NCBI RefSeq assembly: GCF_946885885.1
Contig: NZ_CAMPHN010000027.1
Coordinates: 1-38,955, forward strand
DNA from: an uncultured Pseudomonas sp.
Lineage (GTDB): Bacteria; Pseudomonadota; Gammaproteobacteria; Pseudomonadales; Pseudomonadaceae
Direction of reading: 5' to 3'
Length of the DNA: 38,955 nt
Under the pieces are notes generated by a model. That model was given only the letters and a program-made list of their open reading frames with translations. It searched no databases and was not told the origin of the DNA. This document shows positions 10,226-18,226 of the stretch, piece after piece; positions within the stretch are counted from its first letter, which is position 1, and every line of letters starts with the position of its first letter. The translations under genes were made by a program, and so were the position numbers.

Positions 10226-11221
10226 TTAATCCAATTGCTGCAAACGCAGCCTCTCCAAATCTCGATACGGCGCCTCAGCCCAGCGACCGACCGCCTCGCG
10301 CAGCGGCGTCGAAGCCCCGTCACGCTTACGCTGGGTATCCGCGGCGAAGGCCTGCTCCGGCCGTTTGGCGTTTTGCCCACTACCTGCCAGGGCCGTAGCG
10401 ACCTGACCGGCATCGAGCCCGAACAACGTGCGCAACCTACCGCCCAGCGCCATGGGCAGCTCGCTGTAGTTGAGCAGCAGGCCGCCGTGCTGGCGGTGCA
10501 GTTCGGCAGCCGTCTGCAACAGCCGACTGAGACGACGGGCGATGAATTCCTCGCGCGGCGTCGGTGCCTCGTCCACCAGGTTCAGCGGCGACTCGCCAAT
10601 CAAACCCGGCACCATATGCATGCCAGGTTGTTGCAGATGCGAGGCGGCTATTTCCAGCGGATCGCGGTAGAGAAACAACCAAGGCGTGTCGGGAAAGCAG
10701 CGGCGGAGCAACGGCAACTCATAGAGATTCCAAGCATCCAGCTTGACCGCCAGGCGGGACGCCCGACCATCGCGGCACTGGCCCAGCGCCGAGAGCATGG
10801 CGCCAATCGCGGCGTTTTGCTCGGCACCGTGCAGTGAGCTGCCATAGTGCGCGCGTAACAGCTGGTCCAGCGGCGGCGGTTCGGACAGCACGATATGGCT
10901 GTCGAGCCGCGTCAGCATCTGCGCCAGCAAGGTCGAGCCGCAGCGCGAGGCGTGAAAGATAAACGCACTGGGCGCCAGACCGGGGCTGGCAGCCTGCCAG
11001 TCGAGCAGCGTCGTCAGCGGCGTATCGCGGCGAAACGCCTGGTTGAACGGCAGACGCAGGGCCAGATCCACCTCATCGCGATAGAACGGCTGGGTTAAAC
11101 GCTGCTCGCCGAACCAGCACCAGTCGACGCGCCACTCGCCGTCGCACAGCCAGGTTCTGATGGGCATCCAGCCGTGCATATCTTCATGGGCTATCTCTTT
11201 ATGGGCCATCAAGCTCGCCAT
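10226..11221 (-). CDS. Second sulfotransferase-like protein
   Basis: This 331-residue protein is distantly related to the sulfotransferase at 6847-7698. A tryptophan-rich N-terminal region of about 80 residues precedes the phosphosulfate-binding loop FIFHASRCGSTLLAQML (about residues 87-103). A later segment LFLYRDPLEIAASHLQQPG fits the 3'-phosphate site. The HASRCGSTL form, with Cys, is typical of a sulfotransferase subclass unlike the PRSGST form of the first gene. ATG 11221 with GGAG upstream is preferred over an in-frame TTG 12 bases earlier. Its start overlaps the end of the beta-hydroxylase-like gene by 13 bp, so the two are translationally coupled. Joint modification of one substrate is an inference. 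Confidence 0.85.
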   Translation of the reverse strand: MASLMAHKEIAHEDMHGWMPIRTWLCDGEWRVDWCWFGEQRLTQPFYRDEVDLALRLPFNQAFRRDTPLTTLLDWQAASPGLAPSAFIFHASRCGSTLLAQMLTRLDSHIVLSEPPPLDQLLRAHYGSSLHGAEQNAAIGAMLSALGQCRDGRASRLAVKLDAWNLYELPLLRRCFPDTPWLFLYRDPLEIAASHLQQPGMHMVPGLIGESPLNLVDEAPTPREEFIARRLSRLLQTAAELHRQHGGLLLNYSELPMALGGRLRTLFGLDAGQVATALAGSGQNAKRPEQAFAADTQRKRDGASTPLREAVGRWAEAPYRDLERLRLQQLD

Positions 11222-12009
11222 TGCGCACTCCAATCACTCTTACCCTCGCGCATAGCCGCGCGAACTTCAGCCGCGGAAAACTCCAGCCCCAGCTCCTGCC
11301 CCATCCGCAGCGTCGCCTCGATAAATTCCCCGGTGTCGGTCAGTGTACGCAAGCGCTGCGCCAGGTCGGCATCCCGAGCAATGTGCTGGCGCAAACGCGC
11401 GAAAGCCTTCACGGCGCTACTGGGCAACAGAGCCGGAGTCGTCGCCTGGCCCTGCGCGATAGCCTGCAACAGCCACTCCTGCGGCAAACAGTCGAGCACC
11501 AGATGAACGCGCGGCAGGCTGCTGGGATTGCTCACCCGGTGCGGCCGGGAAAGATCGAGAAACCAGCACTCGCCCGGTTGCATCGGCACTTGCAGGCCGT
11601 CCAGCAAAAACGCCACGCCCGGCGGACTGAGCAATGGGATATGCAGGCGCAGGTCGCTGCCAGGCTGACCCAGATCGTGATCGCAATGCTCATGGATAGT
11701 CGACCCCGGCCCCAGGCGCAGCAAACGCGCGCTGCGCAGGGATGTCCCGAAGCCGGCAAGCAGCTCGTGCCAAGCGGGCTCATCCTGCCACCAGGCGCTG
11801 CGGCGAGGGGCGCCAAACCCCGGGGCGAGCGGCAGCGGGGCATCTTCTGCGGAAATCAACGCCACCCCGCTCCAGTCCCCTTGGTAATACGCGCTATTGA
11901 AATGCCCCTGCCAGGCATCGGCCGGTATCCGCTGCAAGGCTGCGAGCAGCGGCGGCAGATCGCAGCCCAGGGGCAGACGCGAGTAGACAGGTAGTGGGCT
12001 GGACTGCAT
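11209..12009 (-). CDS. Aspartyl/asparaginyl beta-hydroxylase-like 2-oxoglutarate dioxygenase
   Basis: This 266-residue protein starts at ATG 12009 with AAGGAAGGG upstream; the frame is open further upstream, but that start has the better ribosome site. The catalytic core fits the Asp/Asn beta-hydroxylase family: TIHEHCDHDLG, LRLHIPLLSPPG (His 123, candidate iron ligand), a W-x-LDLSRPHRVSN block (His 157) and LPRVHLVLDC with an arginine that could bind 2-oxoglutarate. The last 40 residues (FIEATLRMGQELGLEFSAAE) resemble a Nif11-like segment. It is the first gene of a three-gene minus-strand set with the sulfotransferase and the acetyltransferase. Hydroxylation of a protein side chain is the family expectation; the target is unknown. 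Confidence 0.85.
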   Translation of the reverse strand: MQSSPLPVYSRLPLGCDLPPLLAALQRIPADAWQGHFNSAYYQGDWSGVALISAEDAPLPLAPGFGAPRRSAWWQDEPAWHELLAGFGTSLRSARLLRLGPGSTIHEHCDHDLGQPGSDLRLHIPLLSPPGVAFLLDGLQVPMQPGECWFLDLSRPHRVSNPSSLPRVHLVLDCLPQEWLLQAIAQGQATTPALLPSSAVKAFARLRQHIARDADLAQRLRTLTDTGEFIEATLRMGQELGLEFSAAEVRAAMREGKSDWSAQWRA

Positions 12010-12066
12010 GGAACCCTTCCTTGCTCCGAATTTTGTGTGATAACCGGCTGTGTGAAAACGTAGTTT

Positions 12067-12232
12067 GTAGGGTGGGTTAGCGGCGCGGGGAGTGGTTATG
12101 AGTATCACCACGCAATTCGGGCGCCGCGTAACCCATCATTGCGGTTTATCGGTAGACCACAATGGTGGGTTACGGCGCTTTGGAGATTGGTGTTGTTTGC
12201 CTGATCCCGGCTCGCGCCTAATCCACCCTACG
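12067..12232. repeat. Intergenic GTAGGGTGGGTTAG-type palindromic repeat cluster
   Basis: The 323-bp gap between the beta-hydroxylase-like gene and the export operon starts with GTAGGGTGGGTTAG and ends with a near-complement CTAATCCACCCTACG. Inside are GCGTAACCCATCATTG and an inverted partner CAATGGTGGGTTACG, giving nested inverted units. This is the Pseudomonas intergenic palindrome type seen again at 25652, 35268 and 38601. I see no gene in this gap. Confidence 0.7.
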
Positions 12233-12288
12233 TATTACCGCGCTGCATGCGTCGAGAGTCGCCCCGGACGACACAATACATAGCAATC

Positions 12289-12332
12289 TTTAACGTCGTA
12301 TCACCCACGCAGGTAGTTTTTCAACGGCCTGC
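12289..12332. repeat. Right-end fragment of the MITE-like element
   Basis: TTTAACG, then a diverged stretch, then ACGCAGGTAGTTTTTCAACG and GCCTGC match the right end of the complete element at 19785-19926. The left half is missing. The fragment abuts the TAA stop (12333-12335) of the M50/HlyD gene. Confidence 0.75.
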
Positions 12333-14432
12333 TTAAAAACCGCTCTCCCTCACCCCTAGCGCCGCCACCCGACGCCAGATGGCGCCGAGGATGGACTCGC
12401 CCTTGCCCTGCAGCACCACCACGCCCATCTGCGGCTGCCGCGGCGCCTGCAATTCATCCCGCGGCACCAGGCGTACGCCGTATTGCCCCTGCTCGGGCTC
12501 GGGCCGTTGTTGCGCATCGCGCCGCGCCGCGATGGGGCCGCCCTGATCCGAGGCCAGCGCCGCTTGATCGAGGTAGGCGGAGCCGGTTACATCCACCTCG
12601 GTCAGTTGCACCGGCAAGCCCGGCGACCAAGGGTCGGCACTGGCGATGAACAGTCCCTGCGCGCCGGCCTCGATGCGCCATAGCGACTCTTCCGCGAGAT
12701 AACCGCGCAAGCGTGCTTGTTGCTCGATCACCCGCAGCAGCGGCTGCTGCGGCGCCAACCAGCGGCCAGCCGCCAGATTCGCCGGCAGGTCGCGCACCAC
12801 GCCGTCATGGGGCGCACGCAGTTGCAGGCGCTCGCGTTGCGCGGCCAGACCGCGGTACTCGGCCACCGCTTCGGCCAGACTCTGTTCGAGGATGGCGCTA
12901 TCCGCCACCGTCTCGCTGCGCCCAGCCTGACGCCGCAACTGCAATTGCAGGATGTCGATCTCGCTGCGCACGATCGATTGGCGCGAATCCAGATCGGGCG
13001 ACTCCAGCTCCAACAGCAGGTCGCCGTTGCGTACCACCTGGCCGTTGCTCGCATGCAACTGTTTAAGCCGCGCCGCCAGTGGCGCATGCAGCGCACTAAC
13101 GCGGCTCGCCTCCAACATCGCCGGCACCTCCACGGCACTGCGCCATGGCACCAGCAACACCGCCAGCAAGCCAAGCAGCGTAAAACCGACCAGCAAGGCA
13201 CGCACCGGTTGCGCCCGCTGCCGTCTTAGCCACCACTCCTTCAGTTCGCGCCATATCGGCAGGCCGATAAACCAGGCCAGTTCCACCAACATCAGGAACA
13301 CGCCCAGCAGCTTGAAGAACATGTAGTACACCGCCACGGCAATACCGATAAACAAGGCCGCACGCCATAACCAGGCGCCATAGCCCCAGATCAGCAACTT
13401 GCGGCGCAAGGCCGGCGGCCAGGGCTCCGGCGGAGCCTCACCGTAACGGAACAGCGCCTCGCGCATACGCCAGCGACACAGGGCGAAAGCACGCGACTGC
13501 AAGTTCTCCACTTCCCAAAAATCGCTGAGCAGGAAGTAGCCGTCGAAGCGCATAAAAGGGTTGAGGTTGATCACCACAGTAGTGATCCAGGTAGCGCTGG
13601 CCAGCATAAAGGCGGCGCTGCGCAGCGGCCCATCCGGCAACAGCGACCAGGCCAGCAGCGCGATGCAGGCCAGCAGCAACTCAGCCAACACGCCGCCGGC
13701 ACCGATCAGCAACCGCGAGCGCCGATCATTGACCCGCCAGGCATCGCTGACATCGGTATAGAACAGCGGGAACAGCACCATAAACGCCAGGCCCATGCTC
13801 TGCACCCGGCAGCCGGCACGCTTGGCCATATAGGCATGGCCGAATTCATGGCAGAGCTTGGCGAACGTCAGGGCAATGGCGAAGGAAAGCGCACCGCCCA
13901 GGCTGAATAGATGGGGAAAGGTGGCGGTAAAGCGCTGCCAATCGCGCACCACCAGAAACACCCCGAAGGCCAGCAACACTGGCAGACCGTAGCGCAGCAG
14001 GCCGGGGCCATAGCGCCTGAGCCAGGGCCAGGTGCGATCAAGAAAGGCATCCGGCCGCCACAGCGGGATGCGGAAGAACAGGTACTGGTGCAGCAGAGCC
14101 TTCCAGAAGCCCTGCCGTTGCGACGCCGCCTTGGTCGCGAAGCTGCCGCGCTGTTCGGCATCCTGGGCGACGATCAGGTCATGGCCGCGCAAAAAGCGCA
14201 GCATCTCCTCGACATCCGCCTCCCCCAGAGGTTGGCCGGGCTCCGTATTGGCGGCGCGCAACACCTGCCCAGCATCGCCCGACGCCCAATGCCGCAACAG
14301 GCGCATGGCCGCGGCGCCGAGCTTGAAGTAACGCCCACGCAGGGGGTCGGCCAGGGTCCATTGCGGCGCACCGTCCAGCGCCGGGGCGGCGGCGGACAAC
14401 TGCAGATCGGGGCGAAGCGCTGGCAACCGCAT
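12333..14432 (-). CDS. Site-2 protease (M50)/HlyD fusion membrane protein
   Basis: This 699-residue integral membrane protein has an N-terminal cytoplasmic region (about 1-145), then membrane helices with the zinc motif HEFGH (residues 195-199) and the second site-2-protease motif NLNPFMRFDGY (289-299, with the expected Asp). About 400-440 is a further membrane segment. The C-terminal periplasmic part is HlyD-like: an NGQVVRNGDLLLELESPDLD lipoyl half-motif, a coiled coil (about 500-560), and LRAPHDGVVRDLP. YydH-like peptide zinc metalloproteases and adaptors in type I-like exporters share this layout. ATG 14432 directly follows the TAG stop of the upstream HlyD gene, so the two are tightly coupled. 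I infer processing and/or export of the neighbouring surface protein. No ABC ATPase or TolC gene is present here. Confidence 0.88.
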   Translation of the reverse strand: MRLPALRPDLQLSAAAPALDGAPQWTLADPLRGRYFKLGAAAMRLLRHWASGDAGQVLRAANTEPGQPLGEADVEEMLRFLRGHDLIVAQDAEQRGSFATKAASQRQGFWKALLHQYLFFRIPLWRPDAFLDRTWPWLRRYGPGLLRYGLPVLLAFGVFLVVRDWQRFTATFPHLFSLGGALSFAIALTFAKLCHEFGHAYMAKRAGCRVQSMGLAFMVLFPLFYTDVSDAWRVNDRRSRLLIGAGGVLAELLLACIALLAWSLLPDGPLRSAAFMLASATWITTVVINLNPFMRFDGYFLLSDFWEVENLQSRAFALCRWRMREALFRYGEAPPEPWPPALRRKLLIWGYGAWLWRAALFIGIAVAVYYMFFKLLGVFLMLVELAWFIGLPIWRELKEWWLRRQRAQPVRALLVGFTLLGLLAVLLVPWRSAVEVPAMLEASRVSALHAPLAARLKQLHASNGQVVRNGDLLLELESPDLDSRQSIVRSEIDILQLQLRRQAGRSETVADSAILEQSLAEAVAEYRGLAAQRERLQLRAPHDGVVRDLPANLAAGRWLAPQQPLLRVIEQQARLRGYLAEESLWRIEAGAQGLFIASADPWSPGLPVQLTEVDVTGSAYLDQAALASDQGGPIAARRDAQQRPEPEQGQYGVRLVPRDELQAPRQPQMGVVVLQGKGESILGAIWRRVAALGVRESGF

Positions 14433-15752
14433 CTACAGCCCCACCGTCTGACGCAACGCCGCCAAAGGCCGGCGCAACAGATAGAGCGCCAACGGGCCGC
14501 GCTCGCCATAGAGCTTGGCGGTACCGCGCAGGCCGATGCGCGGCGGCGCCTCATCGAATTCGGCATCCAAGCGATAGGCCAACTGGCCGCCGGCAACGGC
14601 TTGCGCCTCATAAGCCAGACGCTGCAACCGGGCGCCATGCCGGTGCAAGGGATCGCTATCGAGAAACAGCGCCACTTCGCCGCCCGGCTCGAAGGCCAGC
14701 ACATCGGCCACCGCCAGATCGATACGCAGTTCCGCCTGACGCGGGTCGGCTATCACCATCAAGCGTTCGCCGGTCTGCACCGGCAGGCCGGTCCAGCGCT
14801 GGGCGTCGGCGAATACCGCGATGCCGTCGCGCTCGGCCTTGACCTCGGTACGCGCCAGAAGCTCGCTGGCATAGTCGCGCTCGGCGCGCTTCTGCGCCAC
14901 ACGGGCGGTAAACAGATCGATGCGCGCACCCGACTCGGCATCGCTGAACGCCCGTTGGGCATTTGCACGCAGTTCGGCTTCGGCGACCTGCAAACTGCGC
15001 TCGGCGACATCCGCCTGGGCCTTGATGCTGGTGGCATCGAAGCGCACCAGCACATCGCCCTTTTTCACATTCTGATTGGGTTTGACCAGAAACTCGGCGA
15101 TCACCCCATCCAGCGGCGCGGCCACCACCTGGCCATCGAGCGGCACCACCTCGGCCGGCGCCAACACCGACTGGCGCACCGGCAGCAGCAACAGCGCCAG
15201 CAGCACGACCACAGCAATCGCGACCTTGCGCCGCGGCCAGCGCAGCCGCCAGGGTTTGCGCGGTTGCAGCGCCTGCCATGCGTGGCTGTAACAATCGCCG
15301 AGCTGCTCCAACAGGGCCTGTTCGGCACTGCTCCAAGGCTGCTCGCGGGCGATCCACAAACCGCCGTAAGGGTTTTGCTGACGGTCGAGCAATGGCAGCC
15401 AGAACACCGCCCCCGTCGACAGGCTTTGCCAATCGGCCTGGCTCTGCGCGCTCAATGAGTCGGCAGTCACCACTTGGGGCTTATCCAAACGTTTCTGCGC
15501 GAGCAACTGGCCGGCGGCGTTCTCGACAAAAGCGACAAAAGGCGCATGGGCCTCGACCACGCTGATACCGGTCAGCGCGCGCACCCGCCCGGCGATCAAC
15601 AACGCCGCATGGCGATAGCCGAACAGCGCCTGGGCATCATTGACCAAGGCATAGGCCAGGCTGTCGATATCGCGAGCCGCGCGGGCCTGGCGTTCGAGGC
15701 CGAGAAACTGGGCAAACAGCCGCTCGGACGGGTTTGGCTGCGCTGCGGTCAT
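14433..15752 (-). CDS. HlyD-family adaptor with N-terminal GAF-like domain
   Basis: This 439-residue inner-membrane protein has an N-terminal cytoplasmic domain (about 5-165) with a GAF-like pattern. It includes LERQARAARDIDSLAYALVN, FGYRHAALLIAG, VEAHAPFVAFVENAAG and VFWLPLLDRQ. A basic stretch RKPWRLRWPRRK leads into one transmembrane helix (about 180-195). The periplasmic part is a membrane-fusion protein: PLDGVIAEFLVKPNQNVKKG lipoyl motif, a helical hairpin (about 250-310), and a beta-barrel. Its ATG overlaps the stop of the upstream adaptor (ATGA), and its TAG touches the next ATG, so three proteins form one unit. A sensory domain on an adaptor could tie export to a cytoplasmic signal; that is inference. 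Confidence 0.85.
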   Translation of the reverse strand: MTAAQPNPSERLFAQFLGLERQARAARDIDSLAYALVNDAQALFGYRHAALLIAGRVRALTGISVVEAHAPFVAFVENAAGQLLAQKRLDKPQVVTADSLSAQSQADWQSLSTGAVFWLPLLDRQQNPYGGLWIAREQPWSSAEQALLEQLGDCYSHAWQALQPRKPWRLRWPRRKVAIAVVVLLALLLLPVRQSVLAPAEVVPLDGQVVAAPLDGVIAEFLVKPNQNVKKGDVLVRFDATSIKAQADVAERSLQVAEAELRANAQRAFSDAESGARIDLFTARVAQKRAERDYASELLARTEVKAERDGIAVFADAQRWTGLPVQTGERLMVIADPRQAELRIDLAVADVLAFEPGGEVALFLDSDPLHRHGARLQRLAYEAQAVAGGQLAYRLDAEFDEAPPRIGLRGTAKLYGERGPLALYLLRRPLAALRQTVGL

Positions 15753-16537
15753 GGCATGCCCTCGAACTGCGCGCTGCCGCTCATCCCGGCCAGCAAACCC
15801 TTGGCGTCCGCCGGCAGCGTGGCGATCAACAGCAGCGTCTGGCTACCCTCATCGATGCGCGCGCCCAGGCGTTTGATCTCGGCCTGCAAGGGTTGGCCGG
15901 TTTCATCGGGCACGAAGGTAAAGTGCTGGCCGGGCTTGAGCGTAGCCAGCCAGCGCGAAGGCACCAGCAGATGGATTTCCAGGGTACGGTTATCCACCAC
16001 CTCCAACATCGGCGTGCCAGTCGCCACGCTCTCATGGGGCTGAACGCGACGCTGCACCACCTGGCCGTCGAACGGCGCGGTGACGCTGCAACGCTTGACC
16101 TGCACGCTGTACACCTGCGCCTCGGCCTCCGCTTGCGCACGGCGCGCCTCGGCCAGATTGACCTCGAAACGACCGACCGAATTCAGCGCCGCCAGCTGCT
16201 TCTTGTGCGCCAACTCCTCACGCGCCGCCCGCGCCGCCGCCTGCACCGCATTCAACTGGGCCTGATAGGCGCCGCAGTCGAAGCGCACCAGCACCTCGCC
16301 CTTACTAAAATGCTGACCTTCGGCAAACGGCATCTCGACGATCCTTCCCGCCAACTCGCTGGCCAGCACCGCCTGATCGCGCGCGCGCAACACCCCGCGC
16401 GCCTGGCGCTCGGAAGCGGCGGCCTGGGTATCGATATCGGTAGATAAGAGGGGATCTTCGGCCCGCAATGGCGTGGCACACACCAGCACGACCAGCATCA
16501 ACATCGAACGGCAATCACGTGTTGGCTTACGCCGCAT
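15749..16537 (-). CDS. Periplasmic efflux adaptor (RND/HlyD type)
   Basis: This 262-residue protein starts at ATG 16537 behind AAGGAG. It has a signal peptide, with basic MRRKPTRDCR, hydrophobic SMLMLVVLVCATP and likely cleavage near LRAED. The mature part has the membrane-fusion layout: ARDQAVLASELAGRIVEMPF, EGQHFSKGEVLVRFDC half-lipoyl motif, a coiled-coil hairpin (about 95-150), and VTAPFDGQVVQRRVQPHESV for the second half. It is the first gene of the three-gene export operon and overlaps the next by 4 bp. An outer-membrane partner would be expected but is not in the window. Confidence 0.9.
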   Translation of the reverse strand: MRRKPTRDCRSMLMLVVLVCATPLRAEDPLLSTDIDTQAAASERQARGVLRARDQAVLASELAGRIVEMPFAEGQHFSKGEVLVRFDCGAYQAQLNAVQAAARAAREELAHKKQLAALNSVGRFEVNLAEARRAQAEAEAQVYSVQVKRCSVTAPFDGQVVQRRVQPHESVATGTPMLEVVDNRTLEIHLLVPSRWLATLKPGQHFTFVPDETGQPLQAEIKRLGARIDEGSQTLLLIATLPADAKGLLAGMSGSAQFEGMP

Positions 16538-16766
16538 AGTGCACTCCTTGCGTAATAGTCGCAGCAGTCTAAGCCAGAAGCATGCTCGGGGAAATCGCCG
16601 GAAGCACAGCAAGCGCTAGCACCGCAGCGCCTGGTGAGAGCCAGCTTGCCGGCGATACTCCGCCCGGCTGGCGGCACGGCCCGCCCCAAGCCCGGCAGCG
16701 CGCCACGCACCCAAACCGCGCCCCGCTAAGCAATTGAAAGTTCGTAAAAATTATCGCCCCCAAGGC

Positions 16767-16795
16767 TTGACAGCCCCTGCCCCTGCGCGGAAAAT
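16767..16795 (+). promoter_or_regulatory. Sigma-70 promoter of the tRNA-Met gene
   Basis: TTGACA at 16767-16772 and GAAAAT at 16790-16795 are separated by 17 bp. A GC-rich discriminator (GCGCGCC) follows and the tRNA begins 12 bp after the -10 element. The perfect -35 box, ideal spacing and GC-rich discriminator are typical of stringently controlled tRNA promoters. Confidence 0.8.
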
Positions 16796-16806
16796 GCGCG
16801 CCACTC

Positions 16807-16883
16807 GGCTACGTAGCTCAGCTGGTTAGAGCATAGCATTCATAATGCTGGGGTCCGGGGTTCAAGTCCCTGCGTAGCCACCA
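16807..16883 (+). tRNA. tRNA-Met (CAT), elongator type
   Basis: The 77-nt gene forms a complete cloverleaf. The acceptor stem is GGCTACG/CGTAGCC and the D-arm contains AGCTCAGCTGGTTAGAGC. The anticodon loop TTCATAA with CAT is closed by a 5-bp stem, and the T-loop is TTCAAGT with a G-T pair in its stem. The discriminator is A and the CCA end is encoded (16881-16883). The sequence matches elongator tRNA-Met of Pseudomonas rather than the initiator. Its 3' half is the apparent attachment site of the island to the right. Confidence 0.97.
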
Positions 16884-16891
16884 AACAAAAC

Positions 16892-16922
16892 AAGGGTTTA
16901 GCGAAAGCTAAGCCCTTTTTTG
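16892..16922 (+). terminator. Rho-independent terminator of tRNA-Met
   Basis: AAGGGTTTAGC, a GAAA loop, then GCTAAGCCCTT and a run of T form a strong hairpin nine bases after the CCA end. The same hairpin recurs at 18177 and 23429, marking duplicated tRNA-flank sequence. Confidence 0.93.
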
Positions 16923-17144
16923 TTTTCTGGGTGTCCCACAAGAGTCCCTTTCTTGCCCCATCAAAAACCTAAGGTCAGTAAATAGGTTTGGGAGTGTGGG
17001 TTAAACCGATCAGTGTGACGTACTAGCTATATCTTGCAGCTAGAGAAGAATTAAGCGATCTTCCATACCGAAGCGCACTTTGCAGTTAGCAGAGCTGTGC
17101 CTAACCCCCCTCAGCTGCATTCTAGTTTTTATAAGGACGTAGAA

Positions 17145-18152
17145 ATGCAAGAAACCTTCAAGATGGCAGGCCGCGTGGCCGCGCATGCAGTGCTCAGTGT
17201 TAGCGATGGCGAGCTGCTGATCCCGATCTATGGGTACTTGAGTGATGATGGCAAGACGCGGATGGTCCGCGTGGCTTCTGCTAGCGCTGAAGAAGCGATG
17301 GCCGAAGGGCAAAAAATGTATGACGAAAACCCTTGGCAGGCAAAGGGGAGTACTTGGGCCGTCGATGCATTTATCACCCTGCCAGACGTGGGGAAGGTCG
17401 ATGCCTTGTTACTCAACATCTGCACATACGACGAGCCGAAGCGCGAGCTGAAAATGGCCATTCCTTACCGGCATGCCCTGGCCAACGAAGGTTTTGCTGT
17501 GTTCAAACCGAAAGTGCTTGGCCTCACTAACATGGAAGTGAGTGAGCTGCAGCCATTAATGGATGCGTTCTTCGAAGGCCGCGACGAGCACACTGAAGCG
17601 GCTCCGCTATGGAACGCGCAGTCTCAGGCGCAACCAACAAGCATGTCTGGATTTTCGGGGTTTTCTTCTGAAGAGTGGGCGAAACTTCGCGATGCTCCAC
17701 TTGCGGTGTTCTTCATGGTGGCAAGCGCCGACGGTGAGATTGATAAGAAAGAAGTTAAAGCATTCGGAGAGCTGTTTAAGGAGTCAGGCAAATACCCCAG
17801 CATTTTAATGCAGCGGGTCATGAGTGAGCTGACGCCCAGCGCGCCACAGGGCCAAGAATTACTTGCCGACTTTCTCACCCGATTCGCAGGTGGCGAGTTC
17901 AACGCCGCGCAGTACTTCGCAGACATCAACACGTTACTGGCCAAAAATACTGAGGAGGCGCCAGCTGAAGGTTTCAAGAAAGACCTGATGGCGTTTGGCA
18001 CTGCGGTCGCCTCATCATCCGGCGGCGGTTTCCTAGGTTTTGGTAGCAAGATCAGCAAGGAGGAAAAAGGTGTATTGGGAGTGATCGAAACTTTGCTTAT
18101 GTCGCCTCCAGAGCTCGGACAATTTATGGCAGACCTCGTGCGACCCGCATAA
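17145..18152 (+). CDS. TerB-like domain protein of unknown function
   Basis: This 335-residue cytoplasmic protein starts at ATG 17145 with AAGGACG upstream; the open frame extends 48 bp further without a better start. The N-terminal half (about 1-160) is an unrecognised alpha/beta region. After a Gln/Ser linker, the C-terminal half has a helical TerB-like pattern with the acidic motif SADGEIDKKEVKAFGELF near residue 200, as in TerB (tellurite resistance/DUF533-like) domains. Near the C-terminus is a glycine-serine stretch (VASSSGGGFLGFGS). It is the first gene after the tRNA-Met and lies between two copies of the tRNA terminator repeat, so it is probable island cargo. A tellurite phenotype should not be assumed. 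Confidence 0.75.
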   Translation: MQETFKMAGRVAAHAVLSVSDGELLIPIYGYLSDDGKTRMVRVASASAEEAMAEGQKMYDENPWQAKGSTWAVDAFITLPDVGKVDALLLNICTYDEPKRELKMAIPYRHALANEGFAVFKPKVLGLTNMEVSELQPLMDAFFEGRDEHTEAAPLWNAQSQAQPTSMSGFSGFSSEEWAKLRDAPLAVFFMVASADGEIDKKEVKAFGELFKESGKYPSILMQRVMSELTPSAPQGQELLADFLTRFAGGEFNAAQYFADINTLLAKNTEEAPAEGFKKDLMAFGTAVASSSGGGFLGFGSKISKEEKGVLGVIETLLMSPPELGQFMADLVRPA

Positions 18153-18164
18153 GTGATAACCCTA

Positions 18165-18222
18165 TAACCAAACAAAAAGGGTTTAGCGAAAGCTAAGCCC
18201 TTTTTTGCTGCCTGCGATTTGT
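18165..18222. repeat. Second, partial copy of the tRNA-Met flank
   Basis: ACCAAACAAAA followed by the GGGTTTAGC-GAAA-GCTAAGCCC hairpin repeats the tRNA-Met CCA end and terminator. The trailing CTGCGATTTGT matches the third copy near 23463 rather than the tRNA-proximal copy. It also acts as a terminator (18177-18206) for the TerB-like gene. Confidence 0.8.
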
Positions 18223-18226
18223 CCCA

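Noticed and set aside
13911..15458. Plus-strand 515-codon frame opposite the M50/HlyD operon
   Set aside because: Its translation is Gln/Arg/His-rich with no family features. The minus strand carries two clear genes with conserved motifs and coupled starts.
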